From assembly GCA_014529385.2 (NCBI GenBank), contig CM043963.1:1430001-1494000 (forward strand): a stretch of DNA of 64,000 nucleotides, read 5' to 3'. Source of the DNA: Adiantum capillus-veneris. Its lineage: Eukaryota; Streptophyta; Polypodiopsida; Polypodiales; Pteridaceae. This document shows positions 34,103 to 45,016 of this stretch, piece by piece; position 1 is the first letter of the stretch, and the number at the start of each line of letters is the position of its first letter. The notes under the pieces were generated by a model. That model was not told the DNA's origin, did not search any database, and saw only the letters and a list, made by a program, of their open reading frames with translations. The position numbers and the translations under genes were made by a program.

Positions 34103-36769
34103 CTAACTTTTTTGTGCTTGAATCGACTTCTTTGGAGCCCATACCTGACTTGTGAAAGCTTGCAATTTTGTGATATTCTTACCCGTTCGTGCATGCTTTC
34201 CTTGTTTTTGTTTTGGTGTTGGATCTTGTGATTTTTCATTAGAGATCTTTGTCTTCTTGATCCATATCTGTTTTTGACCGATCTGGCTTTTTGGTATCCA
34301 GATTTGTCGAGCTTTTTGGCTTTGACTTGTTGTCCTGTTCTTTTGACCTGTCATGGTTGTTGCTGAAGGGGTTGGTGATAGTGATGGCCTAAGTTGATGA
34401 TAGGGGATGTCGTAAGATTCATCACTATCGCTACTATCCTCAGCAAGGTTGACTTCTTGTACCCCTTGATTTTTTGGCTGGTAGTGGAAAGTTACTGTCT
34501 GTTTGCTCGTGGGTAGTAGTTTCTTGGAGGACTTTTCTAGCCCATTGATTAGAGCATTGTTAGCTCGTTTCTCTGGTCGTATTCCTCCTAGCTGAGTCTT
34601 TGCATCCTTATTAGGAGCCCTGTATGAGGATGCTTGTGGTGGTTGTGTCTTTGAGGACTTTGGAATCCACTTTTGATGCACTTTATTCGTGTAGCGATGA
34701 CATTGATTCCCGGGTCGTTGATCTTCTTGAAGCTCGAAGTGTTCTACAGAGTCATAGAACTCCTCGTCTTCTTCATCTTTTGATTCTCCACATTTCTTTG
34801 TTTGCTCCTTATGTCGAGAGCTTATTGATGTCTGGTTCTCTTCGTTTTCTTGGATTACACTCACTGCAAAATAAGGAACGACATCATAGCCATTTTCATC
34901 ACAAAACTTTGTTGTGGGAGCATCCTCCACGGCGCACACGTCTAGAGTAGCCAAGATGTGTTCCCATCCAAAAGGCTCTAACTCCTCTTCGGGAAATGGT
35001 TCTGGGATATAGTCCTTATCCTCTATAACCTGCTCTAAAATACATTCCTCACGTTTCAAGCTACCACATTGTGAAGCTCCACACATCCACAGTTCTTTAG
35101 GCTTACCTACCCAAGCTGGAAGTTCTAATCCTGCTACTGTGGCGGAATCAAACTCCTCAACCGCTGTTCTCGTAACATCCCTATAGCTATGGTCCCTCAA
35201 GTTTATCTTTGTTATGGTTTCCATATGTCTCAGGTATATATGATCATAACCCCAATCTTGGACCATTTTCAATTGTCGCATGAATGGTCTTCCCAGAATG
35301 ATGTCATAGTTGTTCTTCTTGCCAAAGTCAACAACAGCAAAAGTGTGTTCATATTCAATGCCACAAGAAGTAACAAGTACTTTTTCTAGCAGTCCTAGGG
35401 GATTTTCCTTGTGTCCGTCTACAAGCTGCAGGGTCATTCGTGTGGATATCAAGGCAGGTTTTCCCCATTTTTTCCAAACCTCTTTGGTTGCAATGGCCAC
35501 ACCAGCTCCATTGTCAAGGATTGCCATGGTTTTTACATTATTTAATTCCACAGGAAGGGTGGTGTTTCCATCTTCTCCCTCGTAATACTCACCTACCTTG
35601 TTTAATGGCACTGGCCTAGTATTTAGTTGAGGCATTTCAAGCTCTTTGATGCCTTCCTCGATTGGAGTCATTGGGGTTTTTACACCAAATTTCTCTAGAC
35701 ATTTACCCACATTAGCCCACATGTTTGGTCTTATTCTGAGCAACTTGGCTAACATTATTGTACAAGTGACTAGGGTAGATAGAATATCTACTAGCCCCTT
35801 TGAATCAATGGCCTTGTTGGGAGACAGTCTCTGTGATGGGACTGCAACCACATCTGACTTGGTTTCGTACTCTCCCATGTAGGACGGTAGTGTTCTTAGC
35901 GAATGGGGTTGACTATCCATAGATTGTACAGATCCTTTGTCGCCCCAATACGATCGCACTTCTAGATTCAATTGAGATCCAGTCTCAAATTCCTCTATTG
36001 GTGGTAGAAACACTCCTCGTTCATCACCAGTCTTGTCTACTCGTCTTCTTAGGTCATCGGCTTCATTGGCCTCTCTGACTTGTTTCCACAATTCGTCAGG
36101 ACCATCTATCTCTTTACAATTCTTAGGTATAGCTTGGTGAAATCCCTCGGAAGAGTTATCCATGGTATTCAGTACTATCCTTGGTTCTAGTGCTGGGTCT
36201 TTGAGGTTTGGTCTGTGCTCATGACTAGAATCTGGCTCTTTTAGTTCCTGGTTTGGTGGGATTACTTGTGTAGGCATGACACGGATCACATCCTCAGGTT
36301 TTGCAACTGGTGGTTCTAGTAAAGCTTGGGCTGTTTGAATCATTTTCTGGCACATTTCAAATTTTTGCTTTTCTAGTTCCGCATAGGGATATGTCATCCA
36401 CTTGTGTTCTTGGGTTTGGTTGTTTTTGAGCCTCACATCATAGGCATTCAAGAGGGCATCTAATGTCTCATTAACCTTCTCTACCAACACAGATTCTCCT
36501 GAACTAGCACTTCTTGGTTTCTCATCCGTGGATGGTTCTTCTAGAGGTTTAACCATCTGTGTAAGAGAAGGTGCCTCCTTTTCCTCATGTTGTTTTATCT
36601 TCTCCTCGGCTTCGGTAAGCTTCTCAGCTAGGGATTTTTGCTCTCGTTCCCTGCGTGCTTTCATCCTAGTCTTTCTAGCTTTCCAACTATTTCGTTTTCT
36701 CTTGGTTTTCTGACTTGGTGCGTCTGTCTTTGGTCCATCATCTGTCTTTGGACTCGTGTCACTTTCCAT
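34103..36769 (-). CDS. Element E 888-aa protein: Gag C-terminal region, aspartic protease and W-[IV]-P-K repeats
   Basis: The ATG at 36767-36769 opens an uninterrupted frame. Residues 1-100 are Lys/Arg/Glu-rich and probably helical. Residues 100-400 match the D region 56175-57400. A retroviral-type protease follows, with 'MAILDNGAGVAIATKE' near residue 415 and 'DIILGRPFMRQLKMV' near 490. Up to about residue 660 it follows D (57485-58140). There the similarity to D's pre-RT region stops and the frame passes straight into a basic tail with 'HQKWIPKS' (~697), 'RQIWIPKS' (~825), 'KQIWIKKT' (~836) and 'SQVWAPKK' (~878). In D the equivalent tail lies some 4 kb further on, after integrase. Thus RT, RNase H and integrase were lost while the frame stayed open. 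The ATG may be internal to a larger gag frame that is now shifted. Confidence 0.82.
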   Translation of the reverse strand: MESDTSPKTDDGPKTDAPSQKTKRKRNSWKARKTRMKARREREQKSLAEKLTEAEEKIKQHEEKEAPSLTQMVKPLEEPSTDEKPRSASSGESVLVEKVNETLDALLNAYDVRLKNNQTQEHKWMTYPYAELEKQKFEMCQKMIQTAQALLEPPVAKPEDVIRVMPTQVIPPNQELKEPDSSHEHRPNLKDPALEPRIVLNTMDNSSEGFHQAIPKNCKEIDGPDELWKQVREANEADDLRRRVDKTGDERGVFLPPIEEFETGSQLNLEVRSYWGDKGSVQSMDSQPHSLRTLPSYMGEYETKSDVVAVPSQRLSPNKAIDSKGLVDILSTLVTCTIMLAKLLRIRPNMWANVGKCLEKFGVKTPMTPIEEGIKELEMPQLNTRPVPLNKVGEYYEGEDGNTTLPVELNNVKTMAILDNGAGVAIATKEVWKKWGKPALISTRMTLQLVDGHKENPLGLLEKVLVTSCGIEYEHTFAVVDFGKKNNYDIILGRPFMRQLKMVQDWGYDHIYLRHMETITKINLRDHSYRDVTRTAVEEFDSATVAGLELPAWVGKPKELWMCGASQCGSLKREECILEQVIEDKDYIPEPFPEEELEPFGWEHILATLDVCAVEDAPTTKFCDENGYDVVPYFAVSVIQENEENQTSISSRHKEQTKKCGESKDEEDEEFYDSVEHFELQEDQRPGNQCHRYTNKVHQKWIPKSSKTQPPQASSYRAPNKDAKTQLGGIRPEKRANNALINGLEKSSKKLLPTSKQTVTFHYQPKNQGVQEVNLAEDSSDSDESYDIPYHQLRPSLSPTPSATTMTGQKNRTTSQSQKARQIWIPKSQIGQKQIWIKKTKISNEKSQDPTPKQKQGKHARTGKNITKLQAFTSQVWAPKKSIQAQKS

Positions 36770-36849
36770 GTTCTTTGTCTCTGGATTCTCATCAAATTTC
36801 TTTTGGGCTTGTGCTCTCGTAACCGCTTGAACTGGTACGACATTTTCAT

Positions 36850-38188
36850 TTTCTGAGCTACTAGGTAGCTAAATAATCCCTAATACATTTGTGTGCTTTT
36901 CCTGATTTGGTTTGGGTTTTTCGAGCAATCGGGGATCAAGTGAGTGATGCCACACTCAAGACAATAGCCATTTACTTCAGTGATCTCCGTATGAGGACAT
37001 TGTTTGACCAAGTGGTTGTCACGACTTTTGTCTCTAGTTGAGGAGATTCTTTTAGCATTTCCTCTTGGCTATAAGCAAGCTTTGACCTAGATAAGCCGCT
37101 ATTTGCAATGAATCGCAATGTCCTTTCGTCCATTTCATACCTTCTTTCTTTCGACTGAAACCCAGGAGGTGGAGGTTGTACCGGCCTCACCACTCCACGT
37201 GTTTCTCTCACATTTTGTTGCTCCGAAGGGTAGTACTCACTTTGGTTTCTATACCACATTCTAGTTGGTACTGGCGTTGGTTTATTTGATGCTTCCATCA
37301 TTGGCATGTATCTCATGTCTACCTGCATTCTAGCACCTGGCAGCAGTGGAGGTTGTTGTCCTAAGACAAGCTGTGGCCTTAAAACTCCTACTGGTCTTGG
37401 AGCATTCCCCGTAATGTATCTAGGTGGAGTAGGTGCTTCTGGAACAGGTTGTACATACCTTTCCCTAGCATTTTCCATGCTATAATAGCACTCTTCCTCC
37501 GTATGGTTTGTCCATTTTCTCTCAATTTCACACCACTTTGGCTCTCCCGAAACAGACCCTACAAGAGGAATCAACCTCTTGACCAAGTCGTCGATAAGCT
37601 TTTCTTGATCAATAGGTTTTGTTGGCTTGGCAATGGACTCACTTATCTGTGAAACACTGTGCTGAGAGGATGTGTCATCTCCTTGACTCTTTAAGTCCTT
37701 TTCTTTGTATGCCTCACAGTTATCCACTAGATAAAGAGCCTCTTTGATCAACTCGTTTAGCATCATCCTCCTTATCATATGCAGATCCTTCTGAAGGCCC
37801 TCATCTCTCATTCCCTGGACAAAGATCAGCACCAGTCGTGCTTGCGTAGGTAATTCCGCTCTCGGACAGAGCTTAACATATCTCTTGAGCCGTAAGGATG
37901 CTTTGCGTACTGATTCATTCTCTTTTTGTTTGAATATATGGATTTGCGAGACCGTGTTGTGAGCAATGCCTTTTGGCGAGAATTCTTCAATAAACTCCTC
38001 AAACAGCTCATCTAGGGTCTCAAAATCCCATTTTTCCACCGAATCGAACCATGTAGCTGCTTCATCTTCTAGAGTCAATCCAAATCCCGCAAATTGTGTC
38101 GCAAAATCTGAAACTTCCTCTGCTCTTATCACTCTTCTAAAAGCCGCTATGTGATCTCTTGGATCTTTATCTCCGGAGTATTTTCTGT
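36850..38188 (-). pseudogene. Element E gag (capsid region and zinc knuckle), frameshifted
   Basis: A 386-codon frame (36972-38132) covers the retrotransposon gag domain: 'IRAEEVSDFATQFAGFG', 'ATWFDSVEKWDFETLDELF', 'EEFIEEFSPKGIAHNTVSQI', 'LRLKRYVKLCPRAELPTQAR' and 'LYLVDNCEAYKEKDLK', then a Pro-rich part. Its first codon is not ATG, and the domain begins upstream in another frame ('PSQVQKWVNRK'), so there is an indel near 38190. Another near 37000 puts the Cys knuckle ('YCLECGITH') out of frame. It aligns with D at 54730-56180. Confidence 0.82.
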
Positions 38189-38721
38189 TTACCCATTTCT
38201 GGACTTGGGATGGTCTAACTCGTCGTTGTCTACAAGTCTAACTAGAGACTCTCCCAATCCTTCTCTCGTTATCGCTCTTGAAGGGAATCCTGGTGGCTCT
38301 CTTCTTGGAATTCCTATAGGAATTCTCGTGTTTGGTGGACGCATTTGTGGTCCTTCATTGACCAAATATCCACCTCTTTCTAGTACAGTCTGTGGATTTG
38401 TGCTTTCTACAACTCTGTATTCTCGTCCATACTTGTCGACAACTATAGATCTCCATTGACATTCGACTCCGTTGTGTAGACATACAAGAGCTTGTAATCC
38501 GTTATCTCTTCTAGGTATGGATCTGAGCACCTATAAAGATTGACCTCCTTGTCGTCAATGTATCTATATAGTCCTTCACTCTCATGACCAATCATCCAAA
38601 CTCTCTCAACAAGATGGGTCTTTATCAATTGCAAGTTTGGAAGATCCATTGTGGGAGGATATTCCTCTATCGTCGGGATCTCCAAGCTTGTGTAAGTTGC
38701 GTTTGAATCTAGGGTAGACAT
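38189..38721 (-). pseudogene. Element E gag N-terminal region
   Basis: ATG at 38719-38721 starts a 92-codon frame ('MSTLDSNATYTSLEIPTIEE', 'EGLYRYIDDKEVNLYRCSDP'). An overlapping frame (38189-38530) has 'RSIVVDKYGREYRVVEST', matching D's 'IVFVDRYGREYQRILLEE'. This region lies N-terminal to the capsid domain. No match outside the D/E group is known to me. Confidence 0.65.
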
Positions 38722-41360
38722 GATTTCTGGGCTTAAGAGCTTTTGCTTGGTTCAAGTAGACTTAGTCCACTGTGTTCAAGTGCTTTGGTTAGGGAAAAGT
38801 TGAAACTATGTCCAAAACCACAACCGTTTCGTCACAATTCTCGCAAATTGTCGCTTTCAGACACCCCTAACTTGCGGATGTATTTTGAGGCCTCAAATGA
38901 CGTTTTTTTCAGAGTTGAACTAAATGGTTGCCGCTCTCAGGCTACGTTTTGATATAAAAACTTTTTCGATCCGATACCGTTTGTGAAAGTTATGGCCAAA
39001 ACATTGAAATGTAGTTTAGAATGGTCAAAATGAGTCCAAATTCAAATTTAAAAGAAGATTTGGGATCTCTGTGAGACTGTGAACACTCCTGTATGGTCAA
39101 AATTACAGTTGGACCCTAAAACTGGCCTAGAGACATCCTACGCGTAGGATGTCTATATGCTCAGAATTTAACAAAATTTGGTCCAAAGACTTTCCTTAAG
39201 TCCAGCAACACAATGGTATGCTCAGAATTTCATTTGGACCTAAAAATGTCCTTGAGACATCCTACGCGTAGGATGTCTTTTTGCTCAGAATGACTTGAAA
39301 TTTTCACCCCAGCTTCTCCTTGATGTGCTGATCACAGTGGTGTGCTCATAAATTGGTTTGGAGTCCTAAATCAAGCTGGAGACATCCTACGCGTAGGATG
39401 TCTAACTGCTCAAATTTTTTCTAAACATGATCCCAAGATTCTCCTAGTGCTCAGCAACCCAATGGTATACTCAAAATTGAATTTGGATGCCAATAGGTCA
39501 AGATTTAGGCTGCAAGAGCTTCTAGTGCACTCCCAGAGTAGGATGTCTGACAATTTCTTGTCTTTGCTTGGTAAATAGGCCAAACAAGGTCCAAATTCAC
39601 TTTTGGAAAAAGTTCTGCAATCCTTGAGACACTTAGAACCTCCCTATATGGCCAAAGTAGAATTTTGACCACTTTATGACCCTGGAGACATCCTACACGT
39701 AGGATGTCTTTTTGCTCTGTTTCAGCTCAGACTTGCACTGTAGCTTCCCCTTCATGTGCTAATCTCACAGCTATTTTTACTTTTTGATTCTGACACCTAT
39801 AGGCTGGTCAAATGATCCAGAATCTGCTCCAGAAGCCTGATGTCTGTTCTGATGAATTCCCAAGTCAAATCAACTCCAAATTGGACCAAAATTGACTAGG
39901 AGGCTTGCCTAAGGCTATACAACACCCTGCTATGTCCACAATTTGAATTCGGCCTCTAAATCATGCCTTAGACATCCTATGCGTAGTATGTCTAACTGCT
40001 CAGAATTGCCCCAAATTTGAACCACAGACTCTCCTTAAGGTGATGATCACTGTGGTATGCTCATAATTTATTTTAGAGTCCAAAATCACACAAAAGACAT
40101 CCTACGCGTTACGCATAGGATGTCTTTTTGGCCTGTTTGACCCTAGACTTGTCCCACAGCTTCCCCTTGATGTCAGTAACCCAGTGGTATGCTTAGATTT
40201 TGGTTTGGATTTCAAAAGTCCCCAAAACTAGCTATCCTTGCCTTTTTCAGACAAAAATGCTAAAGTCTGCTTAAAACCCAATTTTCTCACCCAAATGAGC
40301 TGAAAACTCTCACATGCACTCAAAACATCATGTATAACATGCACATGAAGTCACCCTATGGTTTGGTCTCAAAAATTATGCCTTGGGTACAATTTGGGTA
40401 GGATGTCTGGCCATTCTCATCTTTTGGTCTTGATCTGTCAAAATTTGGTCAAATTTTCACTTTCCAGGTGAAAATAGGGTAAAACCTACCTTCTGAACAC
40501 ACTGGTCAACTCAGAATTTCAAAATTTCCACCAGATCACCCTGTAGACATCCTACGCGTAGGATGTCTACTGCTGATTTTTTCAGACTGAAGTGTCTCAG
40601 CAAGTGCAAGTATGCTTCACAATTGCAAAAACATGCAAAAATCACTCAATTTAAGCCTTTTCTGAAATTTTACGTTTTCTGACTCAGCCTTTTGGCTTTT
40701 GGTCAACAAAAATAGGGAAAAACACCCAAGTCAATATGTTACTACAGTAACACCTACCCTCTGAACCCACTGGTGCAGTCAGAATTTTCAAATTTGGTCT
40801 CCATAACCCCCTTGAGACATCCTACGCGTAGGATGTCTATGTTTACAGAATTGCAGGTTTTCTTCACAGAACCCTAGAAAATGCTCTTTTATATGCACAA
40901 CATCAGTCAGTCATACAAAAATATCCACAAAAGCTTGTTTAATGCATTTTTACCCTCAAAAGCACACTTTTTCGTGATTTCAAATGCAATCAAGCACTTT
41001 AGCAAATAATTCAGTGCTGAATAGCTCTAGATCAGAATTGGATCACTTACCTAAAGCTACTCTTACAAATCATCTGGGGTTTTGAATCTATGAGTAGAAA
41101 AACGCTTCACTTCCACACACAGACTAGTAAACGCTTTCATCACCTCACAAATCACTCGACCACCAAAAACTACTCTAATCCACAGATCCTAACTAAACCT
41201 ATCTAGTCGCAGACCCTCGGAAAGACACGCTTCTTGGCTATCCACTTGATCGCGGAATATCCTCTTCCGGATCCACTTAAGAAAAACGCTTTCTTTAGTC
41301 GAAACTAAATCAAGCAACCATCACACGAGTGTTAGTAGAAAACCTACTTAGGTCCTTGTG
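38722..41360 (-). other. Element E leader (primer-binding site to gag), palindrome-rich
   Basis: The 2.6 kb between gag and primer-binding site have no coding sequence. They are a degenerate tandem array in which phrases such as 'tatgctcagaatt' and 'cttccccttgatgtgctgat' recur with each 24-bp palindrome. The intervals are about 125, 145, 160 or 270-290 bp. D has a related leader at 51637-53451. Confidence 0.85.
39131..40838. repeat. Array of 24-bp palindromes, element E leader
   Basis: The unit is half-site AGACATCCTACG joined to its own reverse complement. Perfect copies lie at 39131-39154, 39255-39278, 39380-39403, 40545-40568 and 40815-40838. Near-perfect copies lie at 39686-39709 (ACACGT centre) and 39970-39993. 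A centre-expanded copy is at 40095-40125. Half copies are at 39537-39548 and 40397-40408. Perfect symmetry in so many dispersed units suggests selection or conversion. Confidence 0.95.
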
Positions 41361-41378
41361 TCCCCGGCAGCGGCGCCA
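41361..41378 (-). other. Element E primer-binding site (tRNA-Asp type)
   Basis: The minus strand reads TGGCGCCGCTGCCGGGGA one base after the 5' LTR. The same 18 bases are at 51619-51636 in D. It is one base off the TGGCGCCGTTGCCGGGGA site of Athila-like plant Gypsy elements, which pairs with tRNA-Asp. Confidence 0.88.
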
Positions 41379-41379
41379 A

Positions 41380-42339
41380 TGTTGGACAGGCGCAACTCAC
41401 ACACCCATGAAGTGCATGCAAACACTACCTAGATCAACATAATGTCAATTGAGGACACAGATGACACGATAGGCACACGGAGGAAATCTCTTTAGCTTGT
41501 TAGGCTGAGGACCATCCTACACATACAACACTCTGGAAGGCCAACTAAACCACAATCAAGAACCTCACTGCCCTCAACTACACCACCTAGCCACATACAC
41601 ACATACGGAAGGTAACTCACCTAATCATGCCAGATTCATACGAAACTTAAGGAACACCATCCCCTCACTAGGATACACCTGTCCCTAAGCTTCTACACTC
41701 AAAACCCTCACTCTAAACCCATCTACGGAAAATGCGTAGGATGACAGAGCAGAATTTTGAAAGTGCCCAAAATTGAAATTTATGAGTACCTATGCGTAGC
41801 TTATGTCGCCACGATTCTATAGACTACTAGTACGCAGAAAACAGACATCGTTTGATACACTTACGGCCATAAATAGCTCGTAGATGTGTCGGCATGTGCG
41901 CTTCGTCTCACGTGGAATGCTTGGCGTTGTCGCGTAGCTCTCCTCGAGCCTACAGCAATGGTGCAATCGGATCTCCTATGTGTTGAGCGAGCCGGGTGTA
42001 GCGAGAGGATAAAGCTCACGCTCACTCTCTTTCTCTCTCTCTCACAGTAGACGGTAGTGCTAAAGTTTTGATTATGATTAAAAGTCCCCTTTACAAAATG
42101 ACCTAGGTACCTTATATACTAAGGCTACCTTAGGTTTAACCAAAAATGGGGTTGAAAGGGTCAAATGGCTTTGTATTTACAATCTGGAAGTGCCATTGCA
42201 CCCCGGCTTCTGAAACTAGAATAACTACTCATTACAAATGACGTTTATAGCCATAATCCACAGCATTTCATAACTCGCAAAAGATAAGACTTTGGTACGA
42301 AACTTGAGTTATGTTGTGTTGTTGACCCAGCGGTCAACA
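41380..42339 (-). repeat. Element E 5' LTR
   Basis: The 960-bp LTR is the partner of 30695-31653. On the minus strand it reads TGTTGACC...CCAACA, with a TATATAA box near 42115. Its outer edge is followed by the CCTCT target copy. Confidence 0.95.
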
Positions 42340-42515
42340 CCTCTGGATTGTATGTTGTAGTGAGAACCAATTTAATGCCCAAGCGAGCGAAGAAATCTCG
42401 AACTTCATCTGCATCCAGCTCTCCTATATCAGCAGTAATTCTACCAACACATCCATACCTTGAAATAACATCCTCAAGCAAGAACTTGCATACAGAATTG
42501 GTAGCTTTGTGGAAG
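42340..42515 (-). pseudogene. Inverted piece of F integrase, N-terminal half of the core
   Basis: On the minus strand this reads 'KATNSVCKFLLEDVISRYGC', 'VGRITADIGELDADEVRDFF' and 'KLVLTTTYNPE'. It contains the second catalytic Asp region (TAD). The reading stops at element E and resumes beyond E at 30694. Together the two pieces give a 430-bp inverted block of F integrase. Confidence 0.8.
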
Positions 42516-42758
42516 ATGGTTAAATAATGATTTGGACCATATGTAGTACTTCATGTTTATGCTAATGCAACCTATAAGTTATGTGAGCTTGATGGCACTG
42601 AGCTCAAGGTACCTATTGCAGGAAAAAGAATTAAGTTGTTTAAGCAACGAGATGATGAGATTAATATTGAAGATTTCAACACAGATCAACCTCCATAAGA
42701 TAGTGCTATGTTTGCATTAGACGATGAGTCTGATGATGCTCTTAATGATGCTTCTTAA
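42516..42758 (+). pseudogene. Element F integrase C-terminal end
   Basis: The plus strand reads 'FGPYVVLHVYANATYKLCEL', 'DGTELKVPIAGKRIKLFKQR' and 'DDEINIEDF'. This is the GPY/F-type C-terminal module, back in the original orientation. About 60 residues expected before 'FGPY' are absent, so sequence was lost at the inversion edge. A stop interrupts after 'TDQPP'. Confidence 0.75.
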
Positions 42759-43402
42759 GTGCAGTTGGCATAGACCGAAGGCTGTGCAAGTTTAGAGGGC
42801 GTGGATGTCATGCAACTCCGCTCCCATGCCAAGAAAGATACCAAAAAAATGCACGTTGATCTTGTTTGAAGCTTACTTGATTAATGAACAATGTTCAGAG
42901 CTTGCCAAGTTTAATGTTGAATGTATGTCACATGCCGCTTAAAGGGCCAACATATGCTTTAATGATGCTAAAAGGGAGTATGCTTGAAGTGAGCATAGAT
43001 GGTAGTTTATGATCTAGAATTGAAATGCTTGAAGTGCTCAACGGGCGTGTATTTACTGCTCGTCGATTGGAGCTACAGTGAAGAAGTTATGGCAATTTAA
43101 AGTTTGAGTCAATTGCATATCCGTACCAAATTGGGCAACTGCAGCCGAGGGGGAAAAAATGAAGTGAATGCATGGGCCTTAATTGCTCACTTTGTGGAGC
43201 ACATCGGTCTTTTTAGATCAGTGATCGGAGTTACGGTTGCCAAGATACTGGGCGTTAAATATTCATCGGGCGCCGGTTCCGTACCAGTCTAGTTCGCTAA
43301 TCAATGTGTCCCCCTGGGAACTTTAAGCTTCAATCAAGGAGTGCAGGAAACCGATGCCACACTTGCCAATGCTTGACTCAAGGGTCAAGCCAGATGGCTA
43401 AT

Positions 43403-43762
43403 GGACACACATGCTTTGGAAGTTAAATATGCTAAATGTGGTGCTCATACGGAAGCACATAAGGTATCTGAAGAGCTTCATGTCCGGAATGTCATCTCTT
43501 GGAATGCAATGATTGCGGGATATGCCCAACAAGGCAGGGTCATATAGCTGGCTATTTTGAGCAAATGCAAAGAGAGGAAAACTCCCCAAATGCAATCACT
43601 TATACCTGCATATTGAAGGTGTATGGCACTGTCAAAAAAAGTAATGCGGGCATCGAAATTCATGAAGATATTGTTAGTCAAGGACTGTTGGAGAAATATG
43701 TTATGCTTGGCAATGCTTTGCTAGATATGCATGCCAAATGTGGTGCCCGTACAAAACTTAAG
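43403..43762 (+). pseudogene. Captured PPR-protein fragment inside the F 3' LTR
   Basis: One frame reads 'DTHALEVKYAKCGAHTEAHK', 'VSEELHVRNVISWNAMIAGY' and 'AQQGR'. A second frame then reads 'HIAGYFEQMQREENSPNAIT', 'YTCILKVYGTVKKSNAGIEI', 'VSQGLLEKYVMLGNALLDMH' and 'AKCGA'. The blocks NVISWNAMIAGYAQQG and GNALLDMHAKCG are diagnostic of PLS-type PPR proteins. A single indel near 43545 separates the frames. It is a gene fragment carried by the LTR. Confidence 0.87.
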
Positions 43763-44366
43763 GCCACCCACTACGAAGCCATGGCCGACCAAAAGCTTAA
43801 GGTCGCCCACTATGGTGACCGCCCTCTATGGGACGTGAATGGCCGCCCACTTGATAAATTAAAGGGTTTTAGTGTGTAAGCAAAGAAAAAAAAGGAGGCC
43901 ATGGCGTTCAGCAGGAAGAACGAGAGCACAAGGGAGAATAGCTGCTCGCACAGATCGCTGTAAGCCTCAGAAGGCGATGGCCATACAGCGAAAATGGCTT
44001 GGCAGGTGAAGGCGATCAAGTTTGGGGCCGATTGCGACGCTTTTGGCAAAGCTCACTGGCTAGCCTGCCACATCATAGGGACGAATCCCATGACACATCA
44101 CTAGCGACAGCGCCATTAAAGGGGGGAGTGCTATTTTAAGGAAAAGGGGTTATTGGATGAAAAAGAGGAGAGTTTGTGGTGTAACGAGCAAGGAGAGGAG
44201 ATTGAGGGCAAGAGGCATTGAGGAGTGGAGGAAGAAATCAAAGCAAGGGAGTCTCTCTCTCTCTCTCTCAAGCAAGAGAGGCTCGCTCTCTATCTTTCGC
44301 CCTTGGCTAGTAAAGCAAGCAAAGGAGGAGGATCCAGGAGCTCCGAGGAAACAAGATAAGCAAGGC

Positions 44367-44367
<1 letters not shown>

Positions 44368-44423
<56 letters not shown>

Positions 44424-44424
44424 C
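44368..44424. repeat. C31 then (TC)13 tract in F 3' LTR
   Basis: A pure C run at 44368-44398 is followed by TC units to 44424. In the 5' LTR the same place is all TC. Confidence 0.95.
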
Positions 44425-44950
44425 GTGCTTGAGAAGTAAAGCTGTCGGAGGAAGAGACAAGCAAGGAGTCGAAGGTAGCTCTCAAAGGGGTTAAAGCTCA
44501 GCAAATTGGGATTCTTTCTCTCTCTTACGGAGAGGAAGCCATTCCTGATTGAGAATATAAGTAAAAAGAAGTAGAAGGGAAATTTTTTGCTGCAGTTCAA
44601 CATGTTTAGTCTTACATTCATCAACATCGATCACCGGCAGACATTTTGGATTAGTGCACGCTAAACTAATTTGGCCTAGATTTTGTAAACGGGAGCTTAA
44701 ACTCCTTAATTCGCAATTAATTAATTTAATGGTGTTGTTTTAATAGCACTACCTTGGCTATTGTGCGTTGGATTTTGTCGGTATCTTTAAATTTAATTAT
44801 TTTAGCACTTTGTTCCTGCTTTGAAGAGGTTACTTGACAATTGTGCGGTGTGGTGCATCTTTTCTTCTCTCTTCTCCCACAGCTAGCAGCCTGGTGCTGA
44901 CCCGGCTCACATTTCGAACAGATATCCCCCGACATTGTTTTCAGCATAGC

Positions 44951-44955
<5 letters not shown>

Positions 44956-45015
<60 letters not shown>
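44956..45015. repeat. (TC)15(TG)15 microsatellite before LINE copy 2
   Basis: TC units at 44956-44985 change to TG units at 44986-45015 and run directly into LINE sequence at about 45016. Confidence 0.95.

Positions 45016-45016
<1 letters not shown>

Larger units (their letters stand above)
42850..44934 (+). repeat. Element F 3' LTR
   Basis: The 2085-bp partner of 22291-24385 ends at 'ccccgaca'. It follows an A-rich stretch (42843-42849). It holds the better-preserved PPR fragment and a C31(TC)n tract (44368-44424). Confidence 0.88.

Noticed and set aside
34624-36713. Several plus-strand frames between 34.6 and 36.7 kb
   Set aside because: They are shadows of the 888-codon minus-strand frame.
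39131-40838. Regularly spaced palindromic repeats resembling a CRISPR array
   Set aside because: Spacing varies from about 124 to 290 bp, the intervening DNA is itself repetitive, the repeats are full palindromes, and the site is the leader of a plant retrotransposon.
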